Shown here one piece after another: positions 7,015-17,826 of a DNA stretch of 64,000 bases (position 1 is its first letter; every line of letters begins with the position of its first letter). The stretch covers positions 2,179,001 through 2,243,000 of the forward strand of contig NZ_FXWM01000001.1 in assembly GCF_900177675.1 (NCBI RefSeq). Reading direction: 5' to 3'. A program made the position numbers and the translations under genes. The notes below the pieces were generated by a model that made no database searches, had not been told where the DNA came from, and worked only from the letters and a program-made list of their open reading frames with translations. The DNA comes from Bacillus sp. OV166. Lineage in GTDB: Bacteria > Bacillota > Bacilli > Bacillales > Cytobacillaceae.

Positions 7015-9633
7015 ATGGCTGCATATACGCCGATGATACAGCAATACTTAACAGTTAAGGCAGATTACCAAGATGCCTTTTTATTTTTTCGTTTAGGCGA
7101 TTTTTATGAAATGTTTTTTGACGATGCGATTAGAGCTTCGCAAGAATTAGAAATAACTTTAACGAGCAGACAAGGTGGCAGCGATGACCGGATTCCGATG
7201 TGCGGCGTTCCCTACCATGCGGCACCGAACTATATTGAACAACTTATTTCAAAAGGCTATAAAGTGGCCATTTGTGAGCAAGTTGAAGACCCGAAACTGA
7301 CCAAAGGGATGGTAAAAAGGGAAGTTGTCCAATTGATCACACCGGGTACAGTGATGGAGGGCAAGGGATTAAATGATAAAGAGAATAACTATATTGCCTC
7401 GATCACAAGCTTTGATGACCAAACCTATGGTTTTGCCTACAATGATATCTCAACCGGCGAAAGCCGGGTTACGTTATTATCAAATAATTTTGACGAAGTT
7501 TTAAATGAGTTAGCCGTATTAAGTGCAAAGGAAGTCGTTGTCTCTAGCAGTTTTGACGGAGAACTACAAAAAAAACTTCGTGAACGCGATGTATTAGCGA
7601 TTTCGTTTGAAGATAATAGTTCAATAGATATCAATTATTCGCATTTACTTCAAGATTTGAATCAAGAAAAATTAAAGCAATCCATCGCAAGACTTTTTAA
7701 CTATTTATACCGGTCACAAAAAAGAAGTTTGGACCATCTACAGCCAGTCACTACCTATCAAATCCATCAATATATGAAAATTGATTACTATTCAAAGCGC
7801 AATCTTGAACTTACGGAAACGATTCGTTCCAAAGGAAAGAAAGGTTCATTATTATGGCTCCTGGATGAGACGATGACCGCAATGGGCGGCAGGATGTTAA
7901 AACACTGGATCGACCGACCGTTAATCAATCAGAATGAAATTGAATCACGTCAAACCATCGTTGAAGTCCTGATGTCTTATTATTTCGAGCGTCAGGAACT
8001 TCGTGAAAAGCTGAAAGAAGTTTACGATTTAGAACGATTAGCGGGAAGAGTAGCCTTTGGCAATATTAATGCCCGTGATTTGGTCCAATTAAAGCGTTCA
8101 TTAATGCAGGTCCCTTACTTGAAACAAATCCTTTCAGGCATGCAAAATGAAAAGGTGAGCCAAATTGCCGATCTTCTTGACCCGTGTGAAGAGATCACAG
8201 ATCTATTGGAGCAGTCGATTGTTGAAAATCCACCGCTTTCCTTAAAAGAAGGCAATATGATTCGTGATGGATACAATGCTCAGCTCGATCAATATCGTGA
8301 TGCCAGCCGGAACGGGAAAACGTGGATTGCCCAACTCGAACGTGAAGAGCGCGAGAAAACCGGTATTAAATCGTTGAAAGTAGGCTATAATCGTGTATTT
8401 GGTTACTATATTGAGATTACCCGGGCGAATCTGCATCTTTTAACAGAGGGTCAGTATGAACGGAAGCAAACCTTATCGAATGCAGAACGGTTTATCACTC
8501 CAGATTTAAAGGAAAAAGAAGCATTAATTTTACAAGCTGAAGAAAAATGCGGTGAGCTTGAATATGAGTTGTTTACCGAAATTCGCGAAATTGTGAAGGA
8601 ACAAATCCCGCGCCTACAGTCCTTGGCAAAAACGATTAGTGAGCTTGATGTCTTGCAGTGTTTTGCTCAAGTAAGTGAAGACCGGCACTATATAAAACCG
8701 CAGTTTTCTATGGAAGGCCGGGTCGTTGTAAAGGAAGGCCGCCATCCAGTCGTTGAAAAGGTATTAAACGCCCAAGAATATGTTCCGAATGATTGCTTCA
8801 TGGACGGCGAGCGCGAAGTCTTGTTGATAACGGGTCCGAACATGTCAGGGAAAAGTACGTACATGCGCCAAATCGCGTTAATCTCTATATTAGCCCAAAT
8901 TGGCTGTAATGTTCCGGCCACAGAAGCGGTTCTGCCGATTTTTGACCAAATATTTACCCGCATCGGTGCCGCTGACGATTTGATCTCAGGACAAAGTACC
9001 TTTATGGTTGAAATGTTGGAAGCCAAAAATGCGATTTCAAATGCGACACAAAACAGCTTAATTTTGTTTGATGAAATTGGGCGCGGTACATCTACTTATG
9101 ATGGAATGGCACTTGCTCAAGCCATCATTGAATATATTCACACCCAGATTGGGGCAAAGACTCTATTCTCCACCCATTATCATGAATTAACGGTTTTAGA
9201 GGAAGAACTGGATAAGTTAAAAAACATTCACGTCAGTGCGATTGAACATAATGGAAAAGTTGTTTTCCTTCATAAAATTAAAGAAGGACCGGCTGATAAG
9301 AGCTACGGGATTCATGTTGCCCAGCTTGCAGGCCTGCCTTCAGAATTAATCAGCCGTGCCAATGAAATATTAACCGCACTCGAGCAGTCTGATATCCAAC
9401 CAGACAAGCCAAAAAAAGATGTGGTAAAAGTAGTGGAAGTAGTGGAAGTAGTGGAGGTACAAGAACAACCTGCCCAACTATCTTTCTTTGATGAACCAAA
9501 AGAAGTGAAAAAGCAAGATCTCTCTTCGAAGGAGAAAAGAGTCATAGAGAAAATGAAGGAACTTGATATATTGGATTTAACACCACTTCAGGCCATCAAC
9601 CTGTTGTACGAGCTCCAGAAAAAGTTAAAGTAG
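7015..9633 (+). CDS. mutS: DNA mismatch repair protein MutS
   Basis: An 872-residue mismatch-recognition ATPase. The mismatch-wedge motif is seen in [15 protein letters not shown] (Phe-x-Glu), the P-loop is GPNMSGKST, Walker B is [12 protein letters not shown] and the signature STFMVEM precedes it. It binds mispairs as a dimer and recruits MutL, encoded 13 bases downstream. The start at 7015 has GTGGAGGT at 7003-7010, whereas an in-frame upstream TTG at 6973 has none. A linker before the C-terminal helix-turn-helix holds a triplicated 9-bp repeat (9430-9456) encoding Val-Val-Glu repeats. A TATAAT at 6963-6968 may be the -10 of its promoter. Confidence 0.98.
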   Translation: MAAYTPMIQQYLTVKADYQDAFLFFRLGDFYEMFFDDAIRASQELEITLTSRQGGSDDRIPMCGVPYHAAPNYIEQLISKGYKVAICEQVEDPKLTKGMVKREVVQLITPGTVMEGKGLNDKENNYIASITSFDDQTYGFAYNDISTGESRVTLLSNNFDEVLNELAVLSAKEVVVSSSFDGELQKKLRERDVLAISFEDNSSIDINYSHLLQDLNQEKLKQSIARLFNYLYRSQKRSLDHLQPVTTYQIHQYMKIDYYSKRNLELTETIRSKGKKGSLLWLLDETMTAMGGRMLKHWIDRPLINQNEIESRQTIVEVLMSYYFERQELREKLKEVYDLERLAGRVAFGNINARDLVQLKRSLMQVPYLKQILSGMQNEKVSQIADLLDPCEEITDLLEQSIVENPPLSLKEGNMIRDGYNAQLDQYRDASRNGKTWIAQLEREEREKTGIKSLKVGYNRVFGYYIEITRANLHLLTEGQYERKQTLSNAERFITPDLKEKEALILQAEEKCGELEYELFTEIREIVKEQIPRLQSLAKTISELDVLQCFAQVSEDRHYIKPQFSMEGRVVVKEGRHPVVEKVLNAQEYVPNDCFMDGEREVLLITGPNMSGKSTYMRQIALISILAQIGCNVPATEAVLPIFDQIFTRIGAADDLISGQSTFMVEMLEAKNAISNATQNSLILFDEIGRGTSTYDGMALAQAIIEYIHTQIGAKTLFSTHYHELTVLEEELDKLKNIHVSAIEHNGKVVFLHKIKEGPADKSYGIHVAQLAGLPSELISRANEILTALEQSDIQPDKPKKDVVKVVEVVEVVEVQEQPAQLSFFDEPKEVKKQDLSSKEKRVIEKMKELDILDLTPLQAINLLYELQKKLK

Positions 9634-9646
9634 GGGGTGAATCCGA

Positions 9647-11563
9647 ATGGGTAAAATTATTCAATTAGATGATGCCTTATCTAATAAAATCGCGGCCGGG
9701 GAAGTAGTCGAACGGCCTGCCTCTGTTGTAAAAGAGTTGGTTGAAAATTCGATTGATGCCGGAAGCACCGTGATTGAAATTGAGGTAGAAGAAGCGGGAC
9801 TCGCCAAAATCCGCATTACTGATAATGGAAATGGCATCGAGGAAGAGGATGTTTTACTCGCCTTTCAACGTCATGCCACATCCAAAATTAAAAATGAAAA
9901 TGATTTGTTCCGCATCCGGACTCTCGGGTTCCGTGGAGAAGCCCTGCCAAGTGTTGCCTCGGTTTCACGGCTCGAGATGAAGACTTCTACAGGTGAAGGT
10001 GCCGGAAATCGATTGGTGATTGAAGGCGGCAAAGTTGAAACGTTTGAAAAAGCTTCAAGCAGGCGCGGGACTGATATCTCGATTACTGATTTATTTTTCA
10101 ACACACCTGCCCGTTTAAAATATATGAAGACGATTCATACTGAGCTTGGAAATATTACAGATGTCGTGAATCGACTGGCCCTTTCACATCCAGAGGTGGC
10201 CTTCCGCCTCATTCATAATGATCGCAAACTGCTGCAAACGAATGGTAACGGGGATGTTCGTCAGGTGCTGGCATCGATCTACGGTATGGGGATCGCCAAG
10301 CAGTTAGTTCCAATCACCGGTCAATCACTTGATTACAAAATTAGTGGATTTGCATCGATGCCTGAGGTAACGAGAGCCTCAAGAAACTATATTTCGACGA
10401 TGATTAATGGCCGATTTATAAAGAACTATCCATTAGCCAAGGCAATTCAAGAAGGCTATCATACCTTGCTTCCGATTGGCAGGTTCCCGATTGTGCTCCT
10501 TAATATTGAAATGGACCCTTTACTCGTTGATGTCAATGTTCACCCCTCGAAAATGGAGGTCCGCATTAGTAAAGAAGCGGAACTGAATGAGCTTGTCACT
10601 TCGATTATAAAAGAAGCGTTTAAATCAAAGATCCTTATCCCAACAGCATATACAGCGGTGAAAAAGGATGTACCGAAGGAAGAACAAACTTCTTTGGTTC
10701 TGGATGAAGGTACAAGACCAGCACCTGATGAGAAAGAGTTTGAATGGAATCAACCAGTTGCAGCAGCAACTATCCTGGAGAACCGTCCATGGCTGGAAGT
10801 GCCTGTTGAGACACCTGTAAAAAAATTACCTAGTTTCCAGCGTGATGAAGCGACAGGTGGAAGAGACAGTTGGCAATCTATTAATCCATTTAGTGAATCA
10901 GATGACGAACCTGATGTTAGTAATCAAACGATTGAACTTAATGTGGATACTGTTGAGACAGGAAATGTCTCGGTCGAGAGCAGAGTTCCACGGTTATATC
11001 CGATTGGACAAATGCACGGAACTTACATTTTTGCTCAAAATGAAAATGGCCTTTATATCATTGATCAGCATGCGGCCCAGGAACGGTTGAAGTATGAGTA
11101 TTTCCGTGAGAAAGTTGGGCAAGTCCAATCAGAACTGCAGGAAATGCTTGTGCCATTAACCTTTGAATACTCGACGGATGAATTTTTGAAAATAAATGAA
11201 TACCAAAGTGAGCTTGAAAAGGTCGGGGTGTTTCTTGAGGAATTTGGACTAAATAGTTTTATTGTCCGTTCTCATCCACAGTGGTTCCCAAAAGGGGAAG
11301 AAAAACAAATCATAGAAGACATGATTGAACAGCTTTTATTGATGAAAAAGGTGGATATTAAGAAACTACGTGAAGAAGCAGCGATTATGATGAGCTGCAA
11401 GGCATCCATAAAAGCAAATCGGCATTTAAGAAATGATGAGATTCAAGCACTCCTTGATGATTTGAGGAAAGCATCTGATCCATTTACTTGTCCGCACGGC
11501 AGACCGATTATTGTGCATTATTCGGTTTATGAAATGGAGAAAATGTTTAAACGGGTTATGTAA
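9647..11563 (+). CDS. mutL: DNA mismatch repair protein MutL
   Basis: A 638-residue GHKL-ATPase: [18 protein letters not shown] and [16 protein letters not shown] are the N-terminal ATP-binding motifs. The C-terminal half holds [12 protein letters not shown], the DQHA(X)2E(X)4E metal-binding endonuclease motif of nicking MutL proteins, with [12 protein letters not shown] and [11 protein letters not shown] completing the site. After mutS finds a mismatch this protein nicks the new strand. It begins 13 bases after the mutS stop with GGGGG upstream, so the two form an operon, closed by a terminator at 11571. Confidence 0.98.
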   Translation: MGKIIQLDDALSNKIAAGEVVERPASVVKELVENSIDAGSTVIEIEVEEAGLAKIRITDNGNGIEEEDVLLAFQRHATSKIKNENDLFRIRTLGFRGEALPSVASVSRLEMKTSTGEGAGNRLVIEGGKVETFEKASSRRGTDISITDLFFNTPARLKYMKTIHTELGNITDVVNRLALSHPEVAFRLIHNDRKLLQTNGNGDVRQVLASIYGMGIAKQLVPITGQSLDYKISGFASMPEVTRASRNYISTMINGRFIKNYPLAKAIQEGYHTLLPIGRFPIVLLNIEMDPLLVDVNVHPSKMEVRISKEAELNELVTSIIKEAFKSKILIPTAYTAVKKDVPKEEQTSLVLDEGTRPAPDEKEFEWNQPVAAATILENRPWLEVPVETPVKKLPSFQRDEATGGRDSWQSINPFSESDDEPDVSNQTIELNVDTVETGNVSVESRVPRLYPIGQMHGTYIFAQNENGLYIIDQHAAQERLKYEYFREKVGQVQSELQEMLVPLTFEYSTDEFLKINEYQSELEKVGVFLEEFGLNSFIVRSHPQWFPKGEEKQIIEDMIEQLLLMKKVDIKKLREEAAIMMSCKASIKANRHLRNDEIQALLDDLRKASDPFTCPHGRPIIVHYSVYEMEKMFKRVM

Positions 11564-11570
11564 CTAAGAA

Positions 11571-11606
11571 GAACGTTCCTATTTTATTAGGAGCGTTCTT
11601 TTATTT
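11571..11606 (+). terminator. Terminator of mutSL
   Basis: GAACGTTCCT (11571-11580) pairs with AGGAGCGTTC (11589-11598), one G-U pair, then TTTTATTTT. Confidence 0.9.
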
Positions 11607-11645
11607 TGAGTGTTGGTTAAGTGATTTTATTGAAAAGATGGATGG

Positions 11646-11800
11646 CTCTACGTGCCCGAAACCGAGGGTAAACATTGAATATGGTAACGTAGAGAGGCCC
11701 TACGTGCCCGAAACCGAGGATAACCAATGAACCCGGTAACGTAGAGAGGCTCTACGTGCCCGAAACCGAGGGGAAATAAAGAATCGGGTAACGTAGACAT
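11646..11800. repeat. Three tandem copies of a 52-bp repeat
   Basis: CTACGTGCCCGAAACCGAG recurs at 11648, 11700 and 11752, exactly 52 bases apart. Each unit ends in GGTAACGTAG, so ACGTAG and the next CTACGT can pair across a seven-base centre to give one hairpin per unit. The middle part of each unit varies. The same period and the same CTACGTGCCC core recur in the larger array at 21.7 kb. No ORF or T-run accompanies it. Confidence 0.9.
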
Positions 11801-11825
11801 GCTATTCATGACAACCCAAAAGAAA

Positions 11826-11857
11826 AAAGCTGCAGAAAAGGATTTTTCTGCAGCTTT
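11826..11857 (-). terminator. Terminator of mreBH
   Basis: AAAGCTGCAGAAAA (11826-11839) pairs perfectly with TTTTCTGCAGCTTT (11844-11857). Read on the minus strand a TTTTTTCTTTT tract follows. Confidence 0.9.
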
Positions 11858-11913
11858 GATATTACTATTAATTTGAGTGCAATCTCTGGAAATGATCTTG
11901 CCGCCAAAGTTGC

Positions 11914-12921
11914 TTATTTCACAGCTACTGGGAGCTTGCTCATATACATTAGGGCCTTTCCAGTTCCAATGGCTACCGATTCTAGAGGGTTTGGGGCAAG
12001 CTGGACAGGAACAACTATCTCTTCACTTAGCCATGCCTCCATGCCATTCAATAATGCTCCACCGCCAGTCAGAATTACGCCCCTGTCGACAATGTCTCCA
12101 CTGAGCTCTGCTGGGCAATCCTCTAGGGTTGCACGAATGGCTTCTAAAATATGCAATAGTGCTTCCTTGATCGCCACACGAATTTCATAGGATGAAAGTT
12201 TAATCGTTTTTGGCAGTCCAGTTAAAAGGTCGCGTCCGCGGACATCCATGAAACGTTCTTCATGGTCAATGAGAGCAAAACCAATTTCCATTTTGATGTT
12301 TTCCGCAGTTCTTTCACCAATTAGGATATTATATTCTTTCCGAACATGTTGAATAATGTCTTCATCGAGGCGGTCACCGCCAATTTTAATCGAATGGCAT
12401 GCAACTACCCCGCCAAAGGAAATAATCGCTACTTCAGTATTGCCGCCGCCAATATCCACTACCACATTGGCAACCGGCTCATCGACAGGTAATCCAGCAC
12501 CAATTGCGGCAGCAACTGGTTCCTCAATTAAGCTGATTTTTTTTGCCCCAGCCTGTCTTACTGCATCTTGGATCGCTCTTCTCTCAACACTTGTGGAACC
12601 AGATGGAATACTAACAACGACATTTGGTTTACGCACAGCAAAACCAATCTTTTTGGATGCATTGCGCATAATGTGTTTTAGCAATTCAGTGGTTACATCA
12701 TAATCTGCTATTACCCCATCCTTCATGGGACGAATGGCGACGATTTTTTCAGGTGTCTTTCCTATCATTTCCTTTGCTTCTGTACCAACAGCTACAACAT
12801 TTTTTGTTACTGTATCAATCGCCACAACAGAAGGCTCATTAATAACGATTCCTTTATTTTTACTATAAACTAGTATATTTGCAGTTCCTAAATCAATACC
12901 AATATCAAAAGTAGATAACAT
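11914..12921 (-). CDS. mreBH: Rod shape-determining protein MreBH (actin-like)
   Basis: A 335-residue actin-family ATPase. The start [20 protein letters not shown] holds the phosphate-1 loop, [19 protein letters not shown] the phosphate-2 loop and [11 protein letters not shown] the adenosine motif. Among the Bacillus paralogues it is closest to MreBH rather than MreB or Mbl, judged by [32 protein letters not shown] and [15 protein letters not shown]. MreBH filaments guide cell-wall hydrolase LytE and lateral wall synthesis. In the GGGNT motif Asn replaces the more common Thr. The gene is single, divergent from miaA and followed by a strong terminator. Confidence 0.93.
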   Translation of the reverse strand: MLSTFDIGIDLGTANILVYSKNKGIVINEPSVVAIDTVTKNVVAVGTEAKEMIGKTPEKIVAIRPMKDGVIADYDVTTELLKHIMRNASKKIGFAVRKPNVVVSIPSGSTSVERRAIQDAVRQAGAKKISLIEEPVAAAIGAGLPVDEPVANVVVDIGGGNTEVAIISFGGVVACHSIKIGGDRLDEDIIQHVRKEYNILIGERTAENIKMEIGFALIDHEERFMDVRGRDLLTGLPKTIKLSSYEIRVAIKEALLHILEAIRATLEDCPAELSGDIVDRGVILTGGGALLNGMEAWLSEEIVVPVQLAPNPLESVAIGTGKALMYMSKLPVAVK

Positions 12922-13220
12922 ATTATTTCACCTAATTTCCCTATTTTTCATTCAAAATAAGCTACGCGTTAGTCTACCATAAATTTGGGGGTAGAAAGCC
13001 TTTTGTAAATGAACCGTTATCCTTTTGTAAATTAACATGAAAAATATTCCTATTTGGGAAGAAAAATGGATAAAATAAATTCATGTCCAATTAACGGCAT
13101 AGAAATGAACTTTTATGTATATACTAGTTTGATGTTCTACTGCTTTTAAAAATTATGTTACGATAAAGGGGTGGAAGTGGAATCATAAACCTGCTTTCAC
13201 TGAAAATGGGATAAGGCAGT

Positions 13221-14186
13221 GTGAAAATATTGGATTCAAAACAAAAATTATTAGTGATCATTGGACCAACCGCCGTCGGAAAAACAAAGTTAAGTATCGA
13301 AATGGCTAAACGCTATAATGGTGAAATTATCAGCGGAGATTCTATGCAAATCTATCGTGGCATGGATATTGGGACGGCAAAAATCAAAAAAGATGAAATG
13401 GAAGGTATTCCTCACTATCTGATTGATATTAAAGAGCCTTTTGAAAATTTTTCCGTTGCTGAATTTCAACTCCTTGTTCGGGCTAAAATAGGTGAGATTG
13501 CTAAAAAGGGAAAGCTGCCCATTATTGTCGGTGGAACAGGGTTGTATATACAGTCCGTCATTTATGATTATCAATTTTCTGATGTATCAGGCGATGAGAC
13601 TTATCGTCTTAAGCTAGAGGAAAGAGCCAAGAAAATAGGGAATGAGGCACTTTATAAAGAATTGGTGGAGGTGGATCCAGGTAGTGCTTCACAAATCCAT
13701 CCAAATAATGTAAGAAGAGTCATTCGCGCACTTGAAATCTTCCATCTTACAGGTAAGACGATGCAAGAATTCCAAAGCACTCAACAACCAGATCTTTTGT
13801 ACAATACAGCAATGGTTGGTTTATCGATGGAACGCGAGAAACTTTATGAGCGCATTAATTATCGAGTGGATTTAATGATGCAGGAAGGGCTTATCGAGGA
13901 AGTAAAAGGTTTGTATCAAAGGGGTTTGCGCGATTGTCAATCGATCCAAGCAATTGGCTACAAAGAAATGTATGCCTATTTAGAAGGTATTGTACCTTTA
14001 GAAGCGGCTATTGAGAATTTAAAACAAAATTCAAGAAGATACGCAAAACGGCAATTAACTTGGTTTCGGAACAAAATGGAGGTATCATGGTTTGATATGA
14101 CCAATGTGGAGGACACCTCAAAAAAAATAACGGAAATTTCACGTTGTGTTGAAGGAAAGCTTAAAGTAAAATCGAATACATATTAG
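13221..14186 (+). CDS. miaA: tRNA dimethylallyltransferase MiaA
   Basis: A 321-residue enzyme that adds a dimethylallyl group to A37 of tRNAs reading UNN codons. The P-loop is IIGPTAVGKTKLS; ISGDSMQIYRGMDIGTAK is the substrate Asp/Ser region, and IVGGTGLYIQSVIYDY and RRVIRALEIFHLTG are family motifs. The start is GTG at 13221 with GATAAGG upstream. It is followed 26 bases later by hfq, the order found in B. subtilis and many bacteria. Confidence 0.97.
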   Translation: MKILDSKQKLLVIIGPTAVGKTKLSIEMAKRYNGEIISGDSMQIYRGMDIGTAKIKKDEMEGIPHYLIDIKEPFENFSVAEFQLLVRAKIGEIAKKGKLPIIVGGTGLYIQSVIYDYQFSDVSGDETYRLKLEERAKKIGNEALYKELVEVDPGSASQIHPNNVRRVIRALEIFHLTGKTMQEFQSTQQPDLLYNTAMVGLSMEREKLYERINYRVDLMMQEGLIEEVKGLYQRGLRDCQSIQAIGYKEMYAYLEGIVPLEAAIENLKQNSRRYAKRQLTWFRNKMEVSWFDMTNVEDTSKKITEISRCVEGKLKVKSNTY

Positions 14187-14212
14187 TAGAGATAAAAGAG
14201 GAGGAAATTTAA

Positions 14213-14443
14213 ATGAAAACAACAATCAATATTCAGGACCAATTTTTAAACCAGTGCCGCAAAGATAACATACATGTTACCGTCTTTTTACTTAACGGTT
14301 TTCAATTAAGAGGCCAAATTAAGGGCTTTGATAATTTTACAGTTCTTTTTGAATCAGAAGGAAAGCAACAATTAGTATATAAGCATGCAATTTCAACTTT
14401 TGCACCGCAAAGAAACGTGCAGCTTGAACTGGATAACCAATAA
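14213..14443 (+). CDS. hfq: RNA chaperone Hfq
   Basis: A 76-residue Sm-like protein that forms a hexameric ring and binds U-rich and A-rich RNA. The Sm1 motif ([21 protein letters not shown]) and Sm2 motif ([10 protein letters not shown]) are complete; the YKHAIST triplet is the usual U-binding pocket. GAGGAGG lies ten bases before the ATG. It shares an operon with miaA and ends at a terminator. Confidence 0.98.
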   Translation: MKTTINIQDQFLNQCRKDNIHVTVFLLNGFQLRGQIKGFDNFTVLFESEGKQQLVYKHAISTFAPQRNVQLELDNQ

Positions 14444-14454
14444 GTCATTTTTAG

Positions 14455-14479
14455 AAGCCCAAACATTGGGCTTTTTTTA
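14455..14479 (+). terminator. Terminator of miaA-hfq
   Basis: AAGCCCA (14455-14461) pairs with TGGGCTT (14467-14473), then a T-run. Confidence 0.92.
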
Positions 14480-14747
14480 TTTATATTGCTCTGTTAAAGC
14501 TCATTGTTGATATTGGCACCATGTTGATTGGAGATGAAATCGAAGCGCCTGAAGCTGAAATCAACATGGAAATTTAACATTGCTATTTATTTTAAAAAAC
14601 TTTTTTAATGAAATTCAGGGAGTTTGAATACATATAAAATGAAGGATTATGCATTCCTTTGTACAAATAATCAGTTCAGAATGTAAATTCTGAGTGGCCA
14701 TAAAAACGCATCATATAAACTGTTGGTAAAAATGAGAGGTGAAAGCT

Positions 14748-15695
14748 TTGGACCAACCCATCAGAATGAAAAGTAACGGCCAAATAAGAGTAGTTCTCAA
14801 TTCGCAAATAGGGAAAACGATGACAAAAGAGTTACCTGACTTTCAGGTGGTTCCAAAGGACATTCCACCTGAGCATTCGGCTCTAAAGGAAATTGAAGAG
14901 GAGTTAGGGGCTCTTGTTGGCATGGAAGAAATGAAGAAGATGATAAAGGAAATTTATGCATGGATTTACGTGAATAAAAAACGTGAGGAAATGGGTTTGA
15001 AAGCAAGAAAACAAGCCCTCCATATGATGTTTAAAGGAAATCCTGGAACAGGTAAAACGACAGTCGCTAGATTAATAGGTAAGTTATTTCAAAAAATGAG
15101 CGTTTTAACTAAAGGACACTTAATTGAGGCGGAACGTGCGGACCTCGTGGGGGAGTATATTGGTCATACAGCACAGAAGACAAGGGATTTAATCAAGAAG
15201 GCCCAAGGGGGAATTTTGTTCATCGATGAGGCATACTCATTGGGGCGCGGCGGTGAGAAGGATTTCGGCAAAGAAGCAATCGATACACTGGTTAAGCATA
15301 TGGAAGATAAGCAGCATGAGTTTATTCTTATCCTTGCTGGATATTCTCGTGAAATGGAGTATTTCTTGACACTTAATCCTGGGCTCCATTCACGCTTTCC
15401 ATTAGTTATTGATTTTCCTGACTACAATATAAATCAACTAATGGAAATTTCGGCAAGGATGTTAATCGAAAGAGAATACACGTTTAGCCATGAGGCGGAA
15501 AAAAAGTTAAAAGAACATTTAATATGGGTTAAAGCGGTATTAAGTCCAAATAGTTTTTCAAATGGAAGGTATGTACGAAATATCATTGAAAAATCGATCC
15601 GCGCCCAGGCCATGAGGCTGCTCATGTTAAATAGTTATGACAGGCATGAATTAATGACAATTAGAAGTAATGATCTTGTGTTTGAAGAAGATTAG
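14748..15695 (+). CDS. spoVK: Stage V sporulation protein K (AAA ATPase)
   Basis: A 315-residue AAA+ ATPase made during sporulation and needed for mature spores. Walker A is MFKGNPGTGKTTVARLIGK, Walker B GGILFIDEAYSL, and sensor/arginine-finger regions LNPGLHSRFPLVIDFPDY and FSNGRYVRNIIEKSIRAQA match SpoVK closely. The start is most likely TTG at 14748, six bases after AGAGGTG; a GTG at 14739 overlaps that ribosome site. Its place after hfq matches B. subtilis. A bidirectional terminator separates it from the opposing gene. Confidence 0.94.
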   Translation: MDQPIRMKSNGQIRVVLNSQIGKTMTKELPDFQVVPKDIPPEHSALKEIEEELGALVGMEEMKKMIKEIYAWIYVNKKREEMGLKARKQALHMMFKGNPGTGKTTVARLIGKLFQKMSVLTKGHLIEAERADLVGEYIGHTAQKTRDLIKKAQGGILFIDEAYSLGRGGEKDFGKEAIDTLVKHMEDKQHEFILILAGYSREMEYFLTLNPGLHSRFPLVIDFPDYNINQLMEISARMLIEREYTFSHEAEKKLKEHLIWVKAVLSPNSFSNGRYVRNIIEKSIRAQAMRLLMLNSYDRHELMTIRSNDLVFEED

Positions 15696-15704
15696 AGACA
15701 AAAA

Positions 15705-15736
15705 AACGGCAGATTCTAAGCAATCTGCCGTTTCTA
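15705..15736. terminator. Bidirectional terminator between spoVK and the TRIC gene
   Basis: AACGGCAGATT (15705-15715) pairs perfectly with AATCTGCCGTT (15722-15732), with A-rich sequence before and T-rich after, so it works for both converging genes. Confidence 0.9.
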
Positions 15737-15749
15737 TTTGGATTAGTTA

Positions 15750-16355
15750 TTAATTGGCCTCAAATTTACGTATCGGGAGCTTCCAATCAAAGGTATAGGA
15801 AAGGACGCGTAAAACCGTCACAATGAAAAAGAGAGAATACAATTCCCAAGAATCCGTCACGATCTTAAGTCCGATGAAAAGGCCAGTCAATATTGCCCAT
15901 ATTGCATAGATTTCCGATCGTAAGACGATTGGTTTTCTTCCTGCCAATAAATCACGAATAATCCCGCCACCGATTCCGGTTAGCACAGCTGCAACAATAA
16001 CAGCACTAAGCGGGTGATTCATTTTAACGGCGTAAAGAGCACCTTGGATTGCAAAGGCTGAAAGGCCAATCGCATCAAATAGGTTCCCCCATTTTTGCCA
16101 GTGTTTTAAAAGGTTGCTTGGAAATAAAAACACAGCAGTTATGGATAATAAGGCAATTTGAAAAAATAACCCTTGTTCCCAAAGTGCTGATACAGGTACA
16201 CCGATTAATAGGTTTCGAATCGCCCCACCGCCAAAAGCGGTGACAATACCTAAAATGTATACGCCAAAAATATCATATTCCTCTTCCATCGCAACAATGG
16301 CCCCACTAACGGTGAAGGCGATTGTTCCGATCATACTTAAAACTTCCCATGTCAT
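15750..16355 (-). CDS. TRIC-family (UPF0126) cation channel-like membrane protein
   Basis: A 201-residue membrane protein with two internally repeated three-helix halves. Each half holds a glycine-rich GGG motif followed by IRxLL: FGGGAIRNLLIGVPV in the first and GIGGGIIRDLLAGRKP in the second, the family hallmark. Prokaryotic TRIC homologues form trimeric cation channels; the physiological role here is not known. AAGGAG lies ten bases before the ATG. It converges on spoVK. Confidence 0.9.
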   Translation of the reverse strand: MTWEVLSMIGTIAFTVSGAIVAMEEEYDIFGVYILGIVTAFGGGAIRNLLIGVPVSALWEQGLFFQIALLSITAVFLFPSNLLKHWQKWGNLFDAIGLSAFAIQGALYAVKMNHPLSAVIVAAVLTGIGGGIIRDLLAGRKPIVLRSEIYAIWAILTGLFIGLKIVTDSWELYSLFFIVTVLRVLSYTFDWKLPIRKFEAN

Positions 16356-16552
16356 CTATCCGAATTCTCCTTGAAATCTTTATTTTATTTAACTCTATGA
16401 AAATAGTAATAAAAATGTTATTAGAAAACAGTAAGATTATATCAAGATATGGGGAAATTACAATAAGTTTTTTCTAATGTTGGGCAAATTAGAGTATACA
16501 ACCTTTTTTTGTTATGATGGGAGATAGAAGATTACGGAAGGAACGATGCCTT

Positions 16553-17812
16553 ATGGAACAAAAAGACACGAAAGAGAAGGCGATCCTCGTTGGCTGTCAG
16601 ACCAATGGGGATACTGATTTGCGCTTTCATTATTCAATGGAAGAGTTAGGTGCACTAACAGAAACCGCTCAGGGTGAAGTATTGATGTCAGTCGTTCAAA
16701 AAAGGGACCGGCGCCACCCAGCTACCTATATAGGTAAAGGGAAAGTGGAGGAACTTAATGTCCTGGTGGATGAATTGGAGGCAGATATAGTCATTTTTAA
16801 TGACGAGCTTTCACCAAGTCAAAAAAGAAATCTCTCTACGGACCTAAATGCTCGTATAATCGACAGAACCCAGCTCATCTTAGACATTTTTGCACAAAGA
16901 GCTCGCTCCAAAGAAGGTAAATTACAGGTTGAACTTGCCCAATTGCAATACATGCTTCCTCGTCTTGCTGGTCAGGGAACTGCATTATCACGTTTGGGTG
17001 CTGGGATAGGAACAAGAGGACCTGGTGAAACAAAGTTAGAATCAGACCGCCGGCATATCCGTCGCAGAATCGATGAAATTAAAACCCAACTTTCCGTCAT
17101 CGTTCAGCACAGGGATCGATACAGAGAAAGAAGAAAGAAAAATAAAACCTTTCAGGTCGCGATTGTCGGTTATACCAATGCCGGTAAATCCAGTCTTTTC
17201 AATCGTTTATCCGAAGCAGAGTCGTACGAGGAAAATCAATTGTTTGCAACACTAGATCCAATGACACGAAAATTGATTTTACCAAGTGGTTTCCTAGCCT
17301 TGATTACCGATACGGTTGGGTTTATACAAGATTTACCGACAACACTTATTGCTGCATTTCGATCGACGCTTGAGGAAGTCAAGGAAGCTGATTTGCTTCT
17401 TCATGTGGTCGATATGTCCAACCCAGATTATTTCCATCACGAAAAAACAGTTAAAAAGCTGCTTGAAGACTTGGAAGTTAAAGATATCCCGCAAATAACA
17501 GTATATAATAAAAAAGATATACAGCATTCAGATTTTGTCCCAACCGCTGATACACCGACCGCGTTTATTAGCGCATTTGATGCAGAGGACCGTCAAGCCT
17601 TGAAGCAGCAAATGGAGAAGGTAGTTATGGAAATGATGGATTCTTACGAAGTTCAGATTCCGTCCACTGAAGGAAAGCTGCTTTCTTTATTAAAAAATGA
17701 GACAATATTAAGAGAGCTTGTATTTGATGAAGAAGATCAATTCTATCGATGCAAAGGATATACACTTCAGGATCATCAAATTACAGGACAATTAAAGAAA
17801 TTCACAATATAG
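16553..17812 (+). CDS. hflX: GTPase HflX
   Basis: A 419-residue ribosome-associated GTPase that splits stalled ribosomes. The N-terminal HflX domain has [13 protein letters not shown] and [24 protein letters not shown] is the family signature, and the G domain follows with [14 protein letters not shown] (G1), DPMTRK (G2), DTVGFI (G3) and NKKD (G4). The Met at 16553 is chosen by alignment with homologues that start a few residues before ILVGCQ; an ORF extension to 16514 is unlikely. It is followed 14 bases later by ynbB, as in B. subtilis. Confidence 0.95.
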   Translation: MEQKDTKEKAILVGCQTNGDTDLRFHYSMEELGALTETAQGEVLMSVVQKRDRRHPATYIGKGKVEELNVLVDELEADIVIFNDELSPSQKRNLSTDLNARIIDRTQLILDIFAQRARSKEGKLQVELAQLQYMLPRLAGQGTALSRLGAGIGTRGPGETKLESDRRHIRRRIDEIKTQLSVIVQHRDRYRERRKKNKTFQVAIVGYTNAGKSSLFNRLSEAESYEENQLFATLDPMTRKLILPSGFLALITDTVGFIQDLPTTLIAAFRSTLEEVKEADLLLHVVDMSNPDYFHHEKTVKKLLEDLEVKDIPQITVYNKKDIQHSDFVPTADTPTAFISAFDAEDRQALKQQMEKVVMEMMDSYEVQIPSTEGKLLSLLKNETILRELVFDEEDQFYRCKGYTLQDHQITGQLKKFTI

Positions 17813-17826
17813 ATAGGAGTCACAAC

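Noticed and set aside
14505..14577. Short ORF between hfq and spoVK (MLIGDEIEAPEAEINMEI)
   Set aside because: No ribosome site and only 18 codons; no support beyond an open frame.
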